Source: CAVVUC01 sp963751395 (GTDB lineage: Bacteria > Verrucomicrobiota > Verrucomicrobiia > Chthoniobacterales > Chthoniobacteraceae). Taken from it: a stretch of DNA of 64,000 nucleotides. The notes beneath the pieces are model-generated. The model was not told the origin of the DNA. It was given only the letters and a program-made list of their open reading frames with translations, and made no database searches. The position numbers and the translations under genes are program-made. How positions within the stretch are numbered: the stretch's first letter is position 1; each line of letters opens with the position of its first letter. Below, in pieces: positions 19,537 through 29,885 of this stretch. The DNA is taken from the NCBI GenBank assembly GCA_963751395.1, contig CAVVUC010000004.1:496001-560000 (forward strand). The letters run 5' to 3'.

Positions 19537-20583
19537 ATGACGGCCTTTCTGCTGGTCCTTCTCGCGGCGCTCGTTTTCGAGTACATCAACGGCTTCCACG
19601 ACGCCGCGAACGCGATCGCGACGGTTGTATCAACGAAGGTTCTCACGCCGCGGCAGGCCATCGCGCTCGCCGCATTTTTCAACCTCGTCGGCGCGATGCT
19701 CGGCACGGCGGTCGCCACGACGATCGGCAAGGGCCTCGTCGATCCGCAGGTGATCCGGATGACCACCGTGTTGTGCGCGCTCTTCGGTGCGATCGTGTGG
19801 AACCTTTTTACCTGGTGGCTTGGCCTGCCATCGAGTTCGAGCCACGCGCTGGTCGGCGGCTTGTGCGGCGCGGCGCTTGCGGTGACTCACGGCAACTGGT
19901 CGGTGCTGAACTGGCAGAAAGGACTGCTGCCGAAGGTCGTCGTGCCGATGATTTCGTCGCCGATCATCGGGTTTGTCGTGGGCGCGCTTCTCATGGCGTT
20001 CATCACCATGTGCCTTGTGCGCTCGCGTCCCTCTGCCGTGCATGGCGTTTTCGGGAAGCTCCAGATTGTGAGCGCCTCCTGGATGGGGCTCAGCCACGGG
20101 ACCAACGACGCGCAAAAGACCATGGGTATCATCGCGCTCGCGCTCTTCACCGGCACGAAATCGCACGCATTCGACCGGCTGCCGCCGATGCTCGGCTTCC
20201 TGCACACGCCCGAATTCAAAGTCGCGCCGTGGGTGGTGATCATCTGCGCGCTGACGATGGCCGCCGGGACTGCGGCCGGCGGCTGGCGGATCATCCGGAC
20301 GCTCGGTCACAAGATGGTGAAGCTTCAGCCGGTGCATGGCTTCGCAGCGGAAACCACGGCGGCGCTTATCATCCAGGTCGCCAGCCATTTTGGGATTCCG
20401 CTTTCGACCACGCACGTCATCTCGACCTCAATCATGGGAGTCGGTGCGACGAAGCGTTTCAGCGCGGTGAAATGGGGTGTCGTTCAGCGGATCGTGTGGG
20501 CCTGGGTGCTGACGCTGCCGGCGACCGCGCTCCTCGCTTATTGCGCAGTCCGCTTCCTGCAGATTGTGCATCTTTCGCACTGA
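19537..20583 (+). CDS. pit: Low-affinity inorganic phosphate transporter Pit
   Basis: 348-residue polytopic permease of the PiT family. The two inverted signature repeats are visible: FEYINGFHDAANAIATVVST near residues 9-28 and the second copy SHGTNDAQKTMG near residue 187, plus GLPSSSSHALVGG and GIPLSTTHVISTSIMG. It imports phosphate, often as a metal-phosphate complex, with protons. It is cotranscribed with the DUF47 gene and stands next to the high-affinity pst operon. Confidence 0.93.
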   Translation: MTAFLLVLLAALVFEYINGFHDAANAIATVVSTKVLTPRQAIALAAFFNLVGAMLGTAVATTIGKGLVDPQVIRMTTVLCALFGAIVWNLFTWWLGLPSSSSHALVGGLCGAALAVTHGNWSVLNWQKGLLPKVVVPMISSPIIGFVVGALLMAFITMCLVRSRPSAVHGVFGKLQIVSASWMGLSHGTNDAQKTMGIIALALFTGTKSHAFDRLPPMLGFLHTPEFKVAPWVVIICALTMAAGTAAGGWRIIRTLGHKMVKLQPVHGFAAETTAALIIQVASHFGIPLSTTHVISTSIMGVGATKRFSAVKWGVVQRIVWAWVLTLPATALLAYCAVRFLQIVHLSH

Positions 20584-20689
20584 GCCGGCGCGAGCCGAGG
20601 CGAACGCCCAACGCCCATCGGCACGTTCTCATCCTCAGCGTTCGGCATTGAGGTTTGGGCGTTCGATGTTCTCCATTCTTTCACCCAGA

Positions 20690-20718
20690 TGTTACGCCAT
20701 TGTCACACAATCGTAACA
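20690..20718 (+). promoter_or_regulatory. Three-repeat Pho box before pstS
   Basis: Half-sites TGTTACG, TGTCACA and CGTAACA are separated by exactly four bases each (CCAT, CAAT), an 11-base pitch. The last half-site ends 40 bases before the pstS ATG, a suitable place for PhoB activation in place of a -35 box. Confidence 0.8.
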
Positions 20719-20758
20719 ATCCCCATGTAGCTTCACGGCTTCAATCCACCATCCATCT

Positions 20759-21574
20759 ATGAAGCTAAAACAAATCATCACATCCTCCTTCTCACTCGTC
20801 GCGCTGGGCGCATTCACCCAGGCCGAGACACTCGTCATCAAAGGCTCCGACACGCTCGGGGCCAAGCTGGTTCCGCAGATCGCGGAGGCTTACAAGGCCG
20901 CGCATCCAAACGTCAGCTTCAAGATTGCCGCCGAAGGTTCTTCGACCGGCATCGCCGCGCTGATCAACAAGACGGCCGACATCGGCATGTCGAGCCGCCG
21001 CGTCAAGCCCACAGAAACTTCCGAGGCACTTTCCAAGGGCGTGACTCTCACCCCGACGATCGTCGGGTATGACGGCATCGCGGTGTTCGTCAACGCCGGC
21101 AACCCCGTGGACAAGCTCACGAAAAAACAGGTCGAGCAAATTTTCACCGGCGACATCAAGGATTGGAGCGCGGTCGGCGGCAAGCCCGGCCCGATCTCGA
21201 TCTACACCCGCAACACGGCGTCTGGCACCTATGCGGACTTCGCCGAGCTGGCGATGAAGAAACGCGACTACGCCGGCAGCGCGCAGAAAATGGCGGGCAG
21301 CGAGCAGGTGGCCGAGGAGGTTTCCAAGAACGCCAACGGCATCGGCTACTGCGGCATGGCCTACATTCACATCAAAGGGTTGAAGGCCGTTGCCGTGGAC
21401 GGCGTCAAGCCGACCGAGGAGACGGTGCGCTCGAAGGCGTTCCCGTATTCCCGCCCCGTGTTCTACTACACGAATGGCGCGCCCGGCGGTCTCGCGAAGG
21501 ACTTCGTGGACTTTACGCTCGGAGCAGCGGGACAAAAGATTGCTGCCGAGGTCGGCTTTGCTCCTGTGAAATAA
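20759..21574 (+). CDS. pstS: Phosphate-binding protein PstS
   Basis: Periplasmic substrate-binding protein of the high-affinity phosphate ABC transporter. A signal peptide ends after FTQA (about residue 21). Phosphate-contact segments include IKGSDTLG, EGSSTGIAALI, ADIGMSSR and RNTASGTYADF. Length 271 aa is at the short end for PstS. It is preceded by a Pho box and followed by a hairpin terminator, so it is probably expressed above the permease genes. Confidence 0.93.
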   Translation: MKLKQIITSSFSLVALGAFTQAETLVIKGSDTLGAKLVPQIAEAYKAAHPNVSFKIAAEGSSTGIAALINKTADIGMSSRRVKPTETSEALSKGVTLTPTIVGYDGIAVFVNAGNPVDKLTKKQVEQIFTGDIKDWSAVGGKPGPISIYTRNTASGTYADFAELAMKKRDYAGSAQKMAGSEQVAEEVSKNANGIGYCGMAYIHIKGLKAVAVDGVKPTEETVRSKAFPYSRPVFYYTNGAPGGLAKDFVDFTLGAAGQKIAAEVGFAPVK

Positions 21575-21592
21575 TTCTGGCTTGGTTGGGAA

Positions 21593-21626
21593 CGGCCCGC
21601 TGATTCCAACTCAGCGGGTCGTTTTT
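21593..21626 (+). terminator. Hairpin terminator between pstS and pstC
   Basis: An 11-base-pair stem (CGGCCCGCTGA with TCAGCGGGTCG, one G-T pair) with a seven-base loop and a T5 tail, starting 19 bases after the pstS stop. It would partly terminate transcription and lower pstCAB relative to pstS. Confidence 0.85.
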
Positions 21627-21647
21627 GAACTGGAACCCGGAAAGTTT

Positions 21648-23225
21648 ATGTCGATGATCGAGCAGCCAGTCGCGCAGGTTTCCTTCAAATCGAAGGGGCG
21701 CGGGCTCGATCATTTCATGAAATACTTTTTTGGCAGCAATGCCTTCGTGTCGATCATCGTGCTTGCGCTGATCACGATCTTCTTGTTTCGCGAAGGCATC
21801 GGATTCCTGCCGCAGAACCTCAAGAGTCTGCGCATATTCCGGCTGGCCGGCCTCGAATACGTGGACATCATCCGAAAGCAGACGGACGATCACACGGCCC
21901 TGAGCCGGTATTTGCAGGACGTGCGGCAGCGTCAGCTCAACGCGCTTCTCAAAACGAAGAATCAGGAACAGGCCGAAGCGGCGCTCGCGGATTTCGACAA
22001 GTTCGTGAACAGCTTTGATGACACGGTCACCGATCTTCGCGGGATGATGTCGGATCTCACCGACCTCGCGTCTGCCATCAAGGAAAAGGCCAAGATCAAT
22101 GACGACGCGGAAGTCGAGAGGGCAATGCTTCTGCGCCTCGGCAAGACTCAGGAAGCCGCTGCGGTGAAGGTCGCGGACGTTGACTTCGCGGCTGAAGTCC
22201 GGCCAATCGTGGCGACGTTCCCCGTCTATCAGCAAACCAGCGCGGCATTGCGCGACAAAATCCACGCACTCCTTGCCGCGATGCCGAAGATGCCCGGTGC
22301 GGAGATTCAGCCCCGGCTGGACACCTTCAAGAAACTCGCGGAGCAATACGTTTCCGGATTTCCTGCGGTCGAAGAAAAGCTCAAAGCGTGGGATTCCCGG
22401 AAACCAATCCCGTGGCACAGCGCGGTCACCTCGTTCCTGTTTGGCCGCGAGTGGATCACGAACAGTTTCTGGCAGGATTGCTTCGGAGTGCTGCCGCTGC
22501 TGGTCGGTTCGCTGCTGATCTCCGCCGTGGCGCTGGCTATCGCTGTTCCCTTCGGAGTTTGCAGCGCGGTCTATGTGAACGAGTTTGCAAGCGCCCACGA
22601 GCAGCGATTCATCAAGCCCTACATCGAATTCATTTCCGCGATTCCGTCCGTTGTGCTCGGCTTTTTCGGCATCGCGGTGCTCGGTCAGACGATCCGCTGG
22701 ATCACGCAAATCTCGTGGTTGAACTGGGTTCCGGGCTTCCCGATCAGCGAGCGGTTGAATGTCTTCACGGCCGGCTCGCTTCTCGCGCTGATGGCGATCC
22801 CGACGATCTTTTCCCTCTCCGAGGACGCTTTGAATAATGTCCCGCGCGCCTTCAAGGAAGCGTCCTATGCGCTCGGCGCCACGCGATTGCAGACGATCGT
22901 TCGCATCCTCGTGCCCGCCTCGCTGTCTGGAATCATCTCCGCCGTGTTGCTCGGGTTTGGCCGGGTGATTGGCGAAACGATGGTCGTGCTGCTCTGCGCG
23001 GGCAACCGCATCGCGATTCCCGACTTCACGGAAGGCCTTGGCATGTTCTTTCAACCGGTCCACACAATGACCGGCATCGTGGCGCAGGAGATGGGCGAGG
23101 TCGTGCGCGGCAGCCTTCATTACCGGGCGCTTTTCATGGTGGGCATCCTGCTTTTCTTCCTGTCGCTGCTCATCAATTACCTCGCGCAGTTCATCGTGCG
23201 GAAATTCAAAATCTCGATCGGTTAA
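21648..23225 (+). CDS. pstC: Phosphate ABC permease PstC with large periplasmic insertion
   Basis: Inner-membrane permease. The first membrane helix is at about residues 30-48. It is followed by about 200 hydrophilic, mostly helical residues (to about residue 265) before the canonical PstC permease domain with FGREWITNSFW, the helices from LLVGSLLISAVAL, and the ABC-coupling EAA region EASYALGATRLQTI. Standard PstC proteins are near 310-330 aa; this one is 525 aa, the excess being the inserted domain. The ATG at 21648 gives a normal N-terminus; upstream codons translate the terminator. Frame intact. Confidence 0.9.
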   Translation: MSMIEQPVAQVSFKSKGRGLDHFMKYFFGSNAFVSIIVLALITIFLFREGIGFLPQNLKSLRIFRLAGLEYVDIIRKQTDDHTALSRYLQDVRQRQLNALLKTKNQEQAEAALADFDKFVNSFDDTVTDLRGMMSDLTDLASAIKEKAKINDDAEVERAMLLRLGKTQEAAAVKVADVDFAAEVRPIVATFPVYQQTSAALRDKIHALLAAMPKMPGAEIQPRLDTFKKLAEQYVSGFPAVEEKLKAWDSRKPIPWHSAVTSFLFGREWITNSFWQDCFGVLPLLVGSLLISAVALAIAVPFGVCSAVYVNEFASAHEQRFIKPYIEFISAIPSVVLGFFGIAVLGQTIRWITQISWLNWVPGFPISERLNVFTAGSLLALMAIPTIFSLSEDALNNVPRAFKEASYALGATRLQTIVRILVPASLSGIISAVLLGFGRVIGETMVVLLCAGNRIAIPDFTEGLGMFFQPVHTMTGIVAQEMGEVVRGSLHYRALFMVGILLFFLSLLINYLAQFIVRKFKISIG

Positions 23226-23228
23226 ACC

Positions 23229-24271
23229 ATGCACGCGCCGCAGAATCCCTTTCAAGCCCGCCGGACGAAATCACGCGCCGCCGAGCGCTTTGTCTTCTGG
23301 CTCATCCGCCTGGGCACATACAGTGTGCTCGCGGCGGCGACCTTCATCTTTTTGGACATCGGCTACAAAGGCGGCAGGGTTGTTTTCCAGAGCACGCCGC
23401 CTTTCATCAACGTCCCGTTTCTCACCCAAAAGCCGGAGACGCTTTACGTTTTTGATTACGAGGGAAAGAAGATGCAGATGGGCGACACCGAGTTTCGCGC
23501 ATTCAAGCAGGCCAAAGGCGGCGCGGATATTTCTGCGGCGAGTTACGTTTATTCCGCCGGGGGCATCTTTCCCTGCATCGTCGGCACGGTGCTGCTGGTC
23601 GTCGGCTCGATGACCATCGCGCTGATCCTCGGTGTTTCGAGCGCGATTTATCTTTCCGAGTACAGCCAGCGAGGGGCGCACGCTGCGCGCGATCCGGCTT
23701 GCGATCATGAATCTCGTCTGGCGTGCCTTCGATCGTTTTCGGCCTGTTCGGATTCGGCATGTTCGTCATCTTTTTCGGATGGAATGTCTCGCTGATGGCG
23801 GGTTGGTTCACGCTGGCGTTCATGGTGCTTCCGGTCATCATCACCGCGAGCGAGGAGGCGCTGAAGGCCGTGCCTCAGGGCTTCCGCGAAGGCTCGCTCG
23901 CGCTTGGCGCGACGAAGTGGCAGGCGATCCGCACCAACGTGCTGCCCTACGCCATGCCGGGCATCCTCACGTCATCGATCCTCGGCATTGCGCGCGTCGC
24001 GGGCGAGACTGCGCCGATCATGTTCACCGCCGCTTATGTCGTGCGCGATGAGATGCCGTGGGAAGGGTTGAAACATTGGACGGACTTCTTTTTCCAGGGC
24101 GTGATGGCGTTGCCGTATCACATCTACGTCGTCAGTTCGAAGATCCCGCAGAACGAATACACCGAGCGCGTGCAGTACGGCTCGGCGTTCGTGTTTCTGT
24201 TTCTCGTGATGTTCATTGCGCTCGGCTCGATTCTTTTGCGCATTCAAGTGCGCAGCCGCTTCAAATGGTAA
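23229..24271 (+). CDS. pstA: Phosphate ABC permease PstA, two frame breaks
   Basis: Second permease subunit. After one membrane helix at about residues 26-45 there is a periplasmic segment of about 75 residues, then the permease core with NLSGVPSIVFGLFG and the EAA loop GSLALGATKWQAI. Extra G residues near 23676 and 23716 split the frame; the corrected gene is 347 codons. It starts three bases after pstC and is followed by pstB. Confidence 0.9.
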
Positions 24272-24300
24272 GCAAACCTGCTATAACGATGATCGCTTCA

Positions 24301-25129
24301 ATGGACGAAACCGTGCCCGCCCCACATCCAAAAATCCGAAGAACCGCACAAGCCTCATGCCCCGGCGCATCCCGCCGCCATCGAGATCGAAAACGTCGAT
24401 TTTCATTACGGCTCGTTCAAGGCGTTGAATGGCATCCATCTAAACCTGCCGCAGAATCTGGTCACCGCGTTCATCGGGCCTTCCGGCTGCGGCAAGAGCA
24501 CGCTGCTCCGTTGCCTCAATCGCATGAACGACCTGGTGCCCGGCGCGCGCGTCGCCAGCGGCCAGATTCGCATTCACGGCACGGACATTTAACACGCCGC
24601 AGGTCGATGTCATCGAACTCCGCAAGCGGGTCGGCATGGTTTTTCAAAAGTCGAACCCGTTCCCGAAATCGATTTACGAGAATGTCGATCTACGGGTTGA
24701 AGATCCAGGGCGTGAACAACCGCGCCAAGCTGGATGAAGTGGTCGAGAAGAGCCTGCGCGCCGCCGCGTTATGGGACGAGGTGAAGGACCGCCTGCACGA
24801 GAGCGGCCTCGGGCTTTCCGGCGGCCAGCAGCAGCGCCTCTGCATCGCCCGCGCCATCGCGGTCGAGCCGGAGATCATCCTGATGGACGAGCCGTGCTCG
24901 GCGCTCGATCCGATCGCCACGGCCAAGGTCGAGGAGCTTGATCTACGAGTTGAAAAAGCAATACACGATCGTGATCGTCACGCACAACATGCAGCAGGCC
25001 GGCCGCTGCTCGGATCACACGGCCTTTTTCTACCTTGGCAAGTTGATCGAGTTCGGAAGCACCGAGAAGATTTTCACCAACCCCGCACAGAGACAGACCG
25101 AAGACTACATCACCGGACGGTTCGGGTGA
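24301..25129 (+). CDS. pstB: Phosphate ABC transporter ATPase PstB, four frame breaks
   Basis: Cytoplasmic ATPase driving PstCA. Walker A GPSGCGKSTLL, the Q-loop segment MVFQKSNPFPKS, signature LSGGQQQRLCIARA and Walker B ILMDEPCSALDP are all present, and the end EDYITGRFG is typical. Extra bases near 24334 (A), 24590 (T), 24687 (G) and 24940 (G) break the frame; one creates an apparent TAA at 24589. Corrected length 274 aa. The N-terminal 25 residues are His/Pro-rich. Confidence 0.9.
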
Positions 25130-25132
25130 GAA

Positions 25133-25240
25133 ACAATGGAGAAGTGGAGTGTTGGAGCAGTGGAGTGATGAACACGCCATTATTCCATTGCTCCATTGCT
25201 CCAACACTCCACTACTCCACTACTCCACTACTCCATTCCC
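25133..25240. repeat. Octamer tandem repeat forming a long hairpin before phoU
   Basis: Purine-rich eight-base units (GGAGTGTT, GGAGCAGT, GGAGTGAT) are followed by pyrimidine-rich units (CCATTGCT twice, CCAACACT, CCACTACT three times). The arms 25144-25158 and 25198-25212 are perfect 15-base complements, so the RNA between pstB and phoU can fold into a stable stem. Confidence 0.85.
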
Positions 25241-25912
25241 ATGAGTCACCCATTTGAAGCCCAGCTCGCGCACATCCGCGAAACCCTGCTCATGATGTCG
25301 AGCCTCACCGACCGGAACCTGTCGCTGTCGATGAAAGCGCTCGTCGAGCGCGACGACAAGCTGGCCGATTCCGTCGAGGCCGAGGACTCGCAGATCGACG
25401 AACTCGAAATCACCGTTGATGAAATGGTGATCGCCTACATGGCCACGCATGCTCCCGTTGCCACCGACTGCCGGTTCATGCTGGCGGCGTCGAAAATATC
25501 GAGCAACCTCGAACGCATCGGCGACCAGGCGACCACGATCGCCCGGCGCAGTCGGGAACTGACCAAGGAGCCGCTGCTCAAGCCGCTGATCGACATCCCG
25601 CTGATGGCCGACATCGCCCAGGACATGTTGCGGGAAGCGATCACCGCGTTCATCGAGAACAAACCCGATCTTGCGGTTGAGATCATCGCACGGGACAAGA
25701 CGGTCGATGACATCAACCGCCAGCTCGCGCGCGAACTCACCAGCTACATGATCGAGAACCCGAAAACGATCACCCGCGCGCTGAACTTGGTGGTTGTCGC
25801 GAAATGCCTCGAGCGAGTTGCCGACCACGCCTCGAACATCGCCGAGGATGTCTTCTACCTCTATCGAGGCGAGGACATCCGGCACGGCAAAGGAGTGGCT
25901 GTGGGCTTGTAG
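25241..25912 (+). CDS. phoU: Phosphate signalling protein PhoU
   Basis: 223-residue helical protein made of two PhoU repeats; typical segments are DSQIDELEITVDE, SSNLERIGDQATTIARR in the first repeat and CLERVADHASNIAEDVFYL in the second. It represses the Pho response when phosphate is sufficient, acting with PstSCAB and the PhoR kinase. It closes the pst operon. No phoB or phoR gene is visible in the window. Confidence 0.94.
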   Translation: MSHPFEAQLAHIRETLLMMSSLTDRNLSLSMKALVERDDKLADSVEAEDSQIDELEITVDEMVIAYMATHAPVATDCRFMLAASKISSNLERIGDQATTIARRSRELTKEPLLKPLIDIPLMADIAQDMLREAITAFIENKPDLAVEIIARDKTVDDINRQLARELTSYMIENPKTITRALNLVVVAKCLERVADHASNIAEDVFYLYRGEDIRHGKGVAVGL

Positions 25913-25982
25913 TCGAGACGCACCGAAGCGTCGGTATGAAGAGAACGCAAAGCCGCGACCGAAGGCGATTGCCGGAAGCCTG

Positions 25983-26409
25983 CTAGCCTTCGATCTCGAT
26001 GCCCATCTGGCGCGCGGTGCCGGCGATGATGCGGAAGGCCGCTTCGTCGGTGCGCGCGTTGAGGTCTTTCATCTTGATCTTGGCGATGTCCATGACCTGC
26101 TTCTTCGAGAGCTTGGCGACCTTCTGCTTGTTCGGTTCCTTGGAGCCGCTGGCGATGTTGGCCGCTTTCTTGAGCAGGATCGACGCGGGCGGCGACTTGG
26201 TGATGAAGGTGAACGACTTGTCTTTATAGACGGTGATCACGACGGGCAGAATGTCGCCGGCCTGCTTCTGCGTGGCGGCGTTGAACTCCTTGCAGAACGC
26301 CATGATGTTGACGCCTTGCTGACCGAGCGCGGGACCGACCGGCGGCGCTGGATTGGCCTGCGCCTGCTGGGATTTGGAGTTTGATTTGTCCGACGATTTC
26401 TTTAGCCAT
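25983..26409 (-). CDS. rplK: 50S ribosomal protein L11, one frame break
   Basis: L11 forms the stalk base of the large subunit. The N-terminus AKEIVGQIKLQIPAG, the NIMAFCKEFNAAT segment and the C-terminal KVAKLSKKQVMDIAKIKMKDLNA, here in pieces, are typical. One extra base near 26361 breaks the frame; the corrected protein is 141 aa, exactly the usual size. It is the last gene of the minus-strand secE-nusG-rplK group; rplA, which normally follows, is absent and phoU converges instead. Confidence 0.95.
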
Positions 26410-26456
26410 TGTGAAAAGTTGAGAGTTGTTGAGTTGAGAGTTTAGGAATAATCAGT

Positions 26457-27024
26457 CTAGCTGCGTTCGACCTGCCAGTATTCCAGTTCGACCGGAGTCG
26501 AGCGTCCGAAGATGCTGACGGAAACGCGCAGCTTGCCGCGCTCGGGATCGATTTCCTCGACGACGCCGCTCTGGTTTTGGAAGGGGCCGTCGGCGACCTT
26601 GACCGTCTCGCCGACTTCAAAGGAAATCTTGGGTTTGACCTTGTCTTCGCGCTCGCGGACCTGGGAGAGCATGGCCTTGAACTTCCGAGTCGCGCATGGG
26701 GATCGGACGGTCCTTGCTTCCGGCAAAGCCGATGACGCCGCTGGTTTCGGTAATGAAATACCAGGTCTTGGCGATGAGCTGGTTGTTCTCGTCGAGCAGG
26801 TGCATGTTCGCGATGAGGTAGCCGGGGAAGAACTTGCGAGTCGTCTCGGTTTTCTTGCCGCGCTTGATCTCGGAGACGCGCTCGGTGGGAATGAGCACTT
26901 CGTAAACGAGATCGCCCATCTCCTCGGTCTTGATGCGCTTGACGAGGTTGTCATGCACCTTCTGCTCCTGTCCGGAGAGAACATGCACCACATACCACTG
27001 ATCTTTGCCTGCGGGTATTGCCAT
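26457..27024 (-). CDS. nusG: Transcription factor NusG, one frame break
   Basis: NusG binds RNA polymerase and couples it to Rho and ribosomes. The NGN domain starts WYVVHVLSGQEQKV, and the C-terminal KOW domain has FEVGETVKVADGPF and ends YWQVERS. An extra base near 26685 interrupts the frame between the domains. Corrected length 188 aa. Position between secE and rplK is the conserved one. Confidence 0.95.
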
Positions 27025-27041
27025 GGGCTTGTGTTAGATCG

Positions 27042-27255
27042 TTAGCGGGTCAGAGCGCCGACGACGGTGACGAGAATGAAATCCCAGAAGGCGATGTAGC
27101 CGCTCAAGAAGAAGCATCGCGATCACGACGATGAGCGTCGAGTCGATCAGTTCCTTGTATTTCTTGAACCCTTTTTCCTTTGGGTCCCACGGCCAGCTGG
27201 CTTTGGCCAGTTCGACTTTCACTTCATTGAAGAAGTCTTTTGTTTTCGCAATCAT
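27042..27255 (-). CDS. secE: Preprotein translocase subunit SecE, one frame break
   Basis: Small single-helix SecE that clamps SecY. The amphipathic segment FFNEVKVELAKASWP and the membrane helix starting LIVVIAMLLLSGYIAF are typical. An extra base near 27105 disrupts the frame; the corrected gene is 71 codons (70 aa) and ends GALTR. It lies between tRNA-Trp and nusG, the usual order. Confidence 0.93.
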
Positions 27256-27283
27256 CGGATGTGATTCGTTAAGAATTCTAAAC

Positions 27284-27355
27284 ACGCCAGGAGGGACTCG
27301 AACCCCCAACCGACGGTTTTGGAGACCGCTACTCTACCAATTGAGCTACTGGCGT
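27284..27355 (-). tRNA. tRNA-Trp (anticodon CCA)
   Basis: 72-base cloverleaf on the minus strand. Acceptor arms ACGCCAG/CTGGCGT pair, the D-loop has AGCTCAATTGGTAGAG, the anticodon loop is CTCCAAA, and the T-arm has GGTTCGAGTCC. It sits between tuf and secE, where a tRNA-Trp is often found. Confidence 0.95.
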
Positions 27356-27442
27356 TTGGTTAATTCCTGTTTCCTGTTCATTGTCCTGCTCTTACTCTGT
27401 TCGGGAGTAAGAACCGGCAATAGGAACTAAGAGCAGGATTGC

Positions 27443-28629
<1,187 letters not shown>

Positions 28630-28697
28630 AACTCTGTTGCCTTGGTTGTTTTAGGGTTGTTTTGTTTTCGTTTCTAAAATTTCTCGCTCCCGGTGCA

Positions 28698-28773
<76 letters not shown>

Positions 28774-29013
28774 CTTTGTTTCGGCTCACGCGTATTTTAC
28801 CCCGCGCAAACTTCACGACACTGCTTCACCGTCACTCCCTCGGTAAAGGCTGAAAAACCCCGCAACCGGTTTGGATTACCGGAGATCCGAACGATCCAGG
28901 GTTGTTCTTTCTTTCCCGAAAAGTGGAGCGCAAAAGTAGCAAATGGCATAGGGGTGTCAAAAGAAATTCGTAATTTTTTTGGCACCCTCGTCCATGCGCC
29001 GGACCGGCTTTCC

Positions 29014-29850
29014 TCAAGCGCGTTGCGGAGCCGGGGCGGCCGATGTGCTGGCTTCTTCGACACGCGGCGCGTAAAGATGTGCGATGCGCTCAATCTTCAT
29101 AGCCCGCCCGGTGGTCTCATCGATCTCGACGATCGCGCCTTGAAGCTGCACGGGACCTTTCGCCACGGGAAAAATCACCGGCAGACTTGTGATGAAACGC
29201 GCCACGATCGGGTCGATCTCGCGTCCGAGGATCGACTCGGTCGGCCCGCACATTCCCGCGTCGCAAAGAAATGCGGTGCCGTCCTTGAAGATGCGCTCGT
29301 CGGCCGTTTGGGTGTGCGTGTGTGTGCCGATGACGGCGGAGACTTTGCCGTCGAGGAACCGCCCCATCGCGATTTTTTCACTCGTCGTCTCCGCATGGAC
29401 ATCCACAAAAATCACGCGGGTTTCCTCGCGCATCCGTTCCACCGCTTCGTCGATCACGCGGAAGGGATTCTCCAGATGCGGCAGCATGAACGTGCGGCCT
29501 TGCACGTTGATCACGCCGACTTTTCCCTTCGGAGTCTCGAGCACCACCGAGCCCTGGCCCGGAGTCTTGTCGGGATAGTTGATCGGGCGCAGCAGGCGCG
29601 GCTCGGTGTCGATGTAGGGGATGATCTCCTTTTGATCCCATATATGGTCGCCGGTCGTGATGACGGCGGCGCCCGCGCGCAGCAGGTCGATCGAGATCTT
29701 AGGTGTGATGCCGCGTCCGCCGGCGGAGTTCTCGCCATTGACGATCACGAAGTCGATGGAGCGTTCCTTTTTCCAAATGGGGATCGTGTCGATCACCGCT
29801 TTGCGTCCCGGTTCTCCGATCACGTCGCCAAGAAATAGTATCTTCAGCAT
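29014..29850 (-). CDS. YmdB-family metallophosphoesterase (TIGR00282 type)
   Basis: 278-residue cytoplasmic calcineurin-like phosphoesterase; characterised relatives hydrolyse 2',3'-cyclic nucleotides. Metal-site segments are LGDVIGEPGR at the N-terminus, NGENSAGGRG, GDHIWD near residue 67, VDVHAETTSEK, and GTHTHTQTAD. The third motif is GDH where most relatives have GNH; Asp can still ligate metal. The ATG at 29850 is chosen because LKILFLGDVIGEPGR starts there. The last ~12 residues are Ala/Ser/Pro-rich. Confidence 0.9.
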   Translation of the reverse strand: MLKILFLGDVIGEPGRKAVIDTIPIWKKERSIDFVIVNGENSAGGRGITPKISIDLLRAGAAVITTGDHIWDQKEIIPYIDTEPRLLRPINYPDKTPGQGSVVLETPKGKVGVINVQGRTFMLPHLENPFRVIDEAVERMREETRVIFVDVHAETTSEKIAMGRFLDGKVSAVIGTHTHTQTADERIFKDGTAFLCDAGMCGPTESILGREIDPIVARFITSLPVIFPVAKGPVQLQGAIVEIDETTGRAMKIERIAHLYAPRVEEASTSAAPAPQRA

Positions 29851-29885
29851 CGGGAGAGCATTATATGAATGCAGCAGACTGACCA

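Noticed and set aside
21513..23255. 580-codon antisense frame over pstC
   Set aside because: Shadow of pstC, covering also the terminator; His/Arg/Asp-rich product without motifs.
24589..24591. In-frame TAA in pstB as evidence of a pseudogene
   Set aside because: The stop arises from one extra T; the remaining sequence is fully conserved and three more single-base excesses of the same type occur in the gene.
25133..25240. Possible CRISPR array before phoU
   Set aside because: Eight-base units without spacers, arranged as an inverted repeat.
28797..29093. 98-codon minus-strand frame between tRNA-Thr and the YmdB-type gene
   Set aside because: It overlaps the end of the phosphodiesterase gene in another frame and shows no protein-like pattern.
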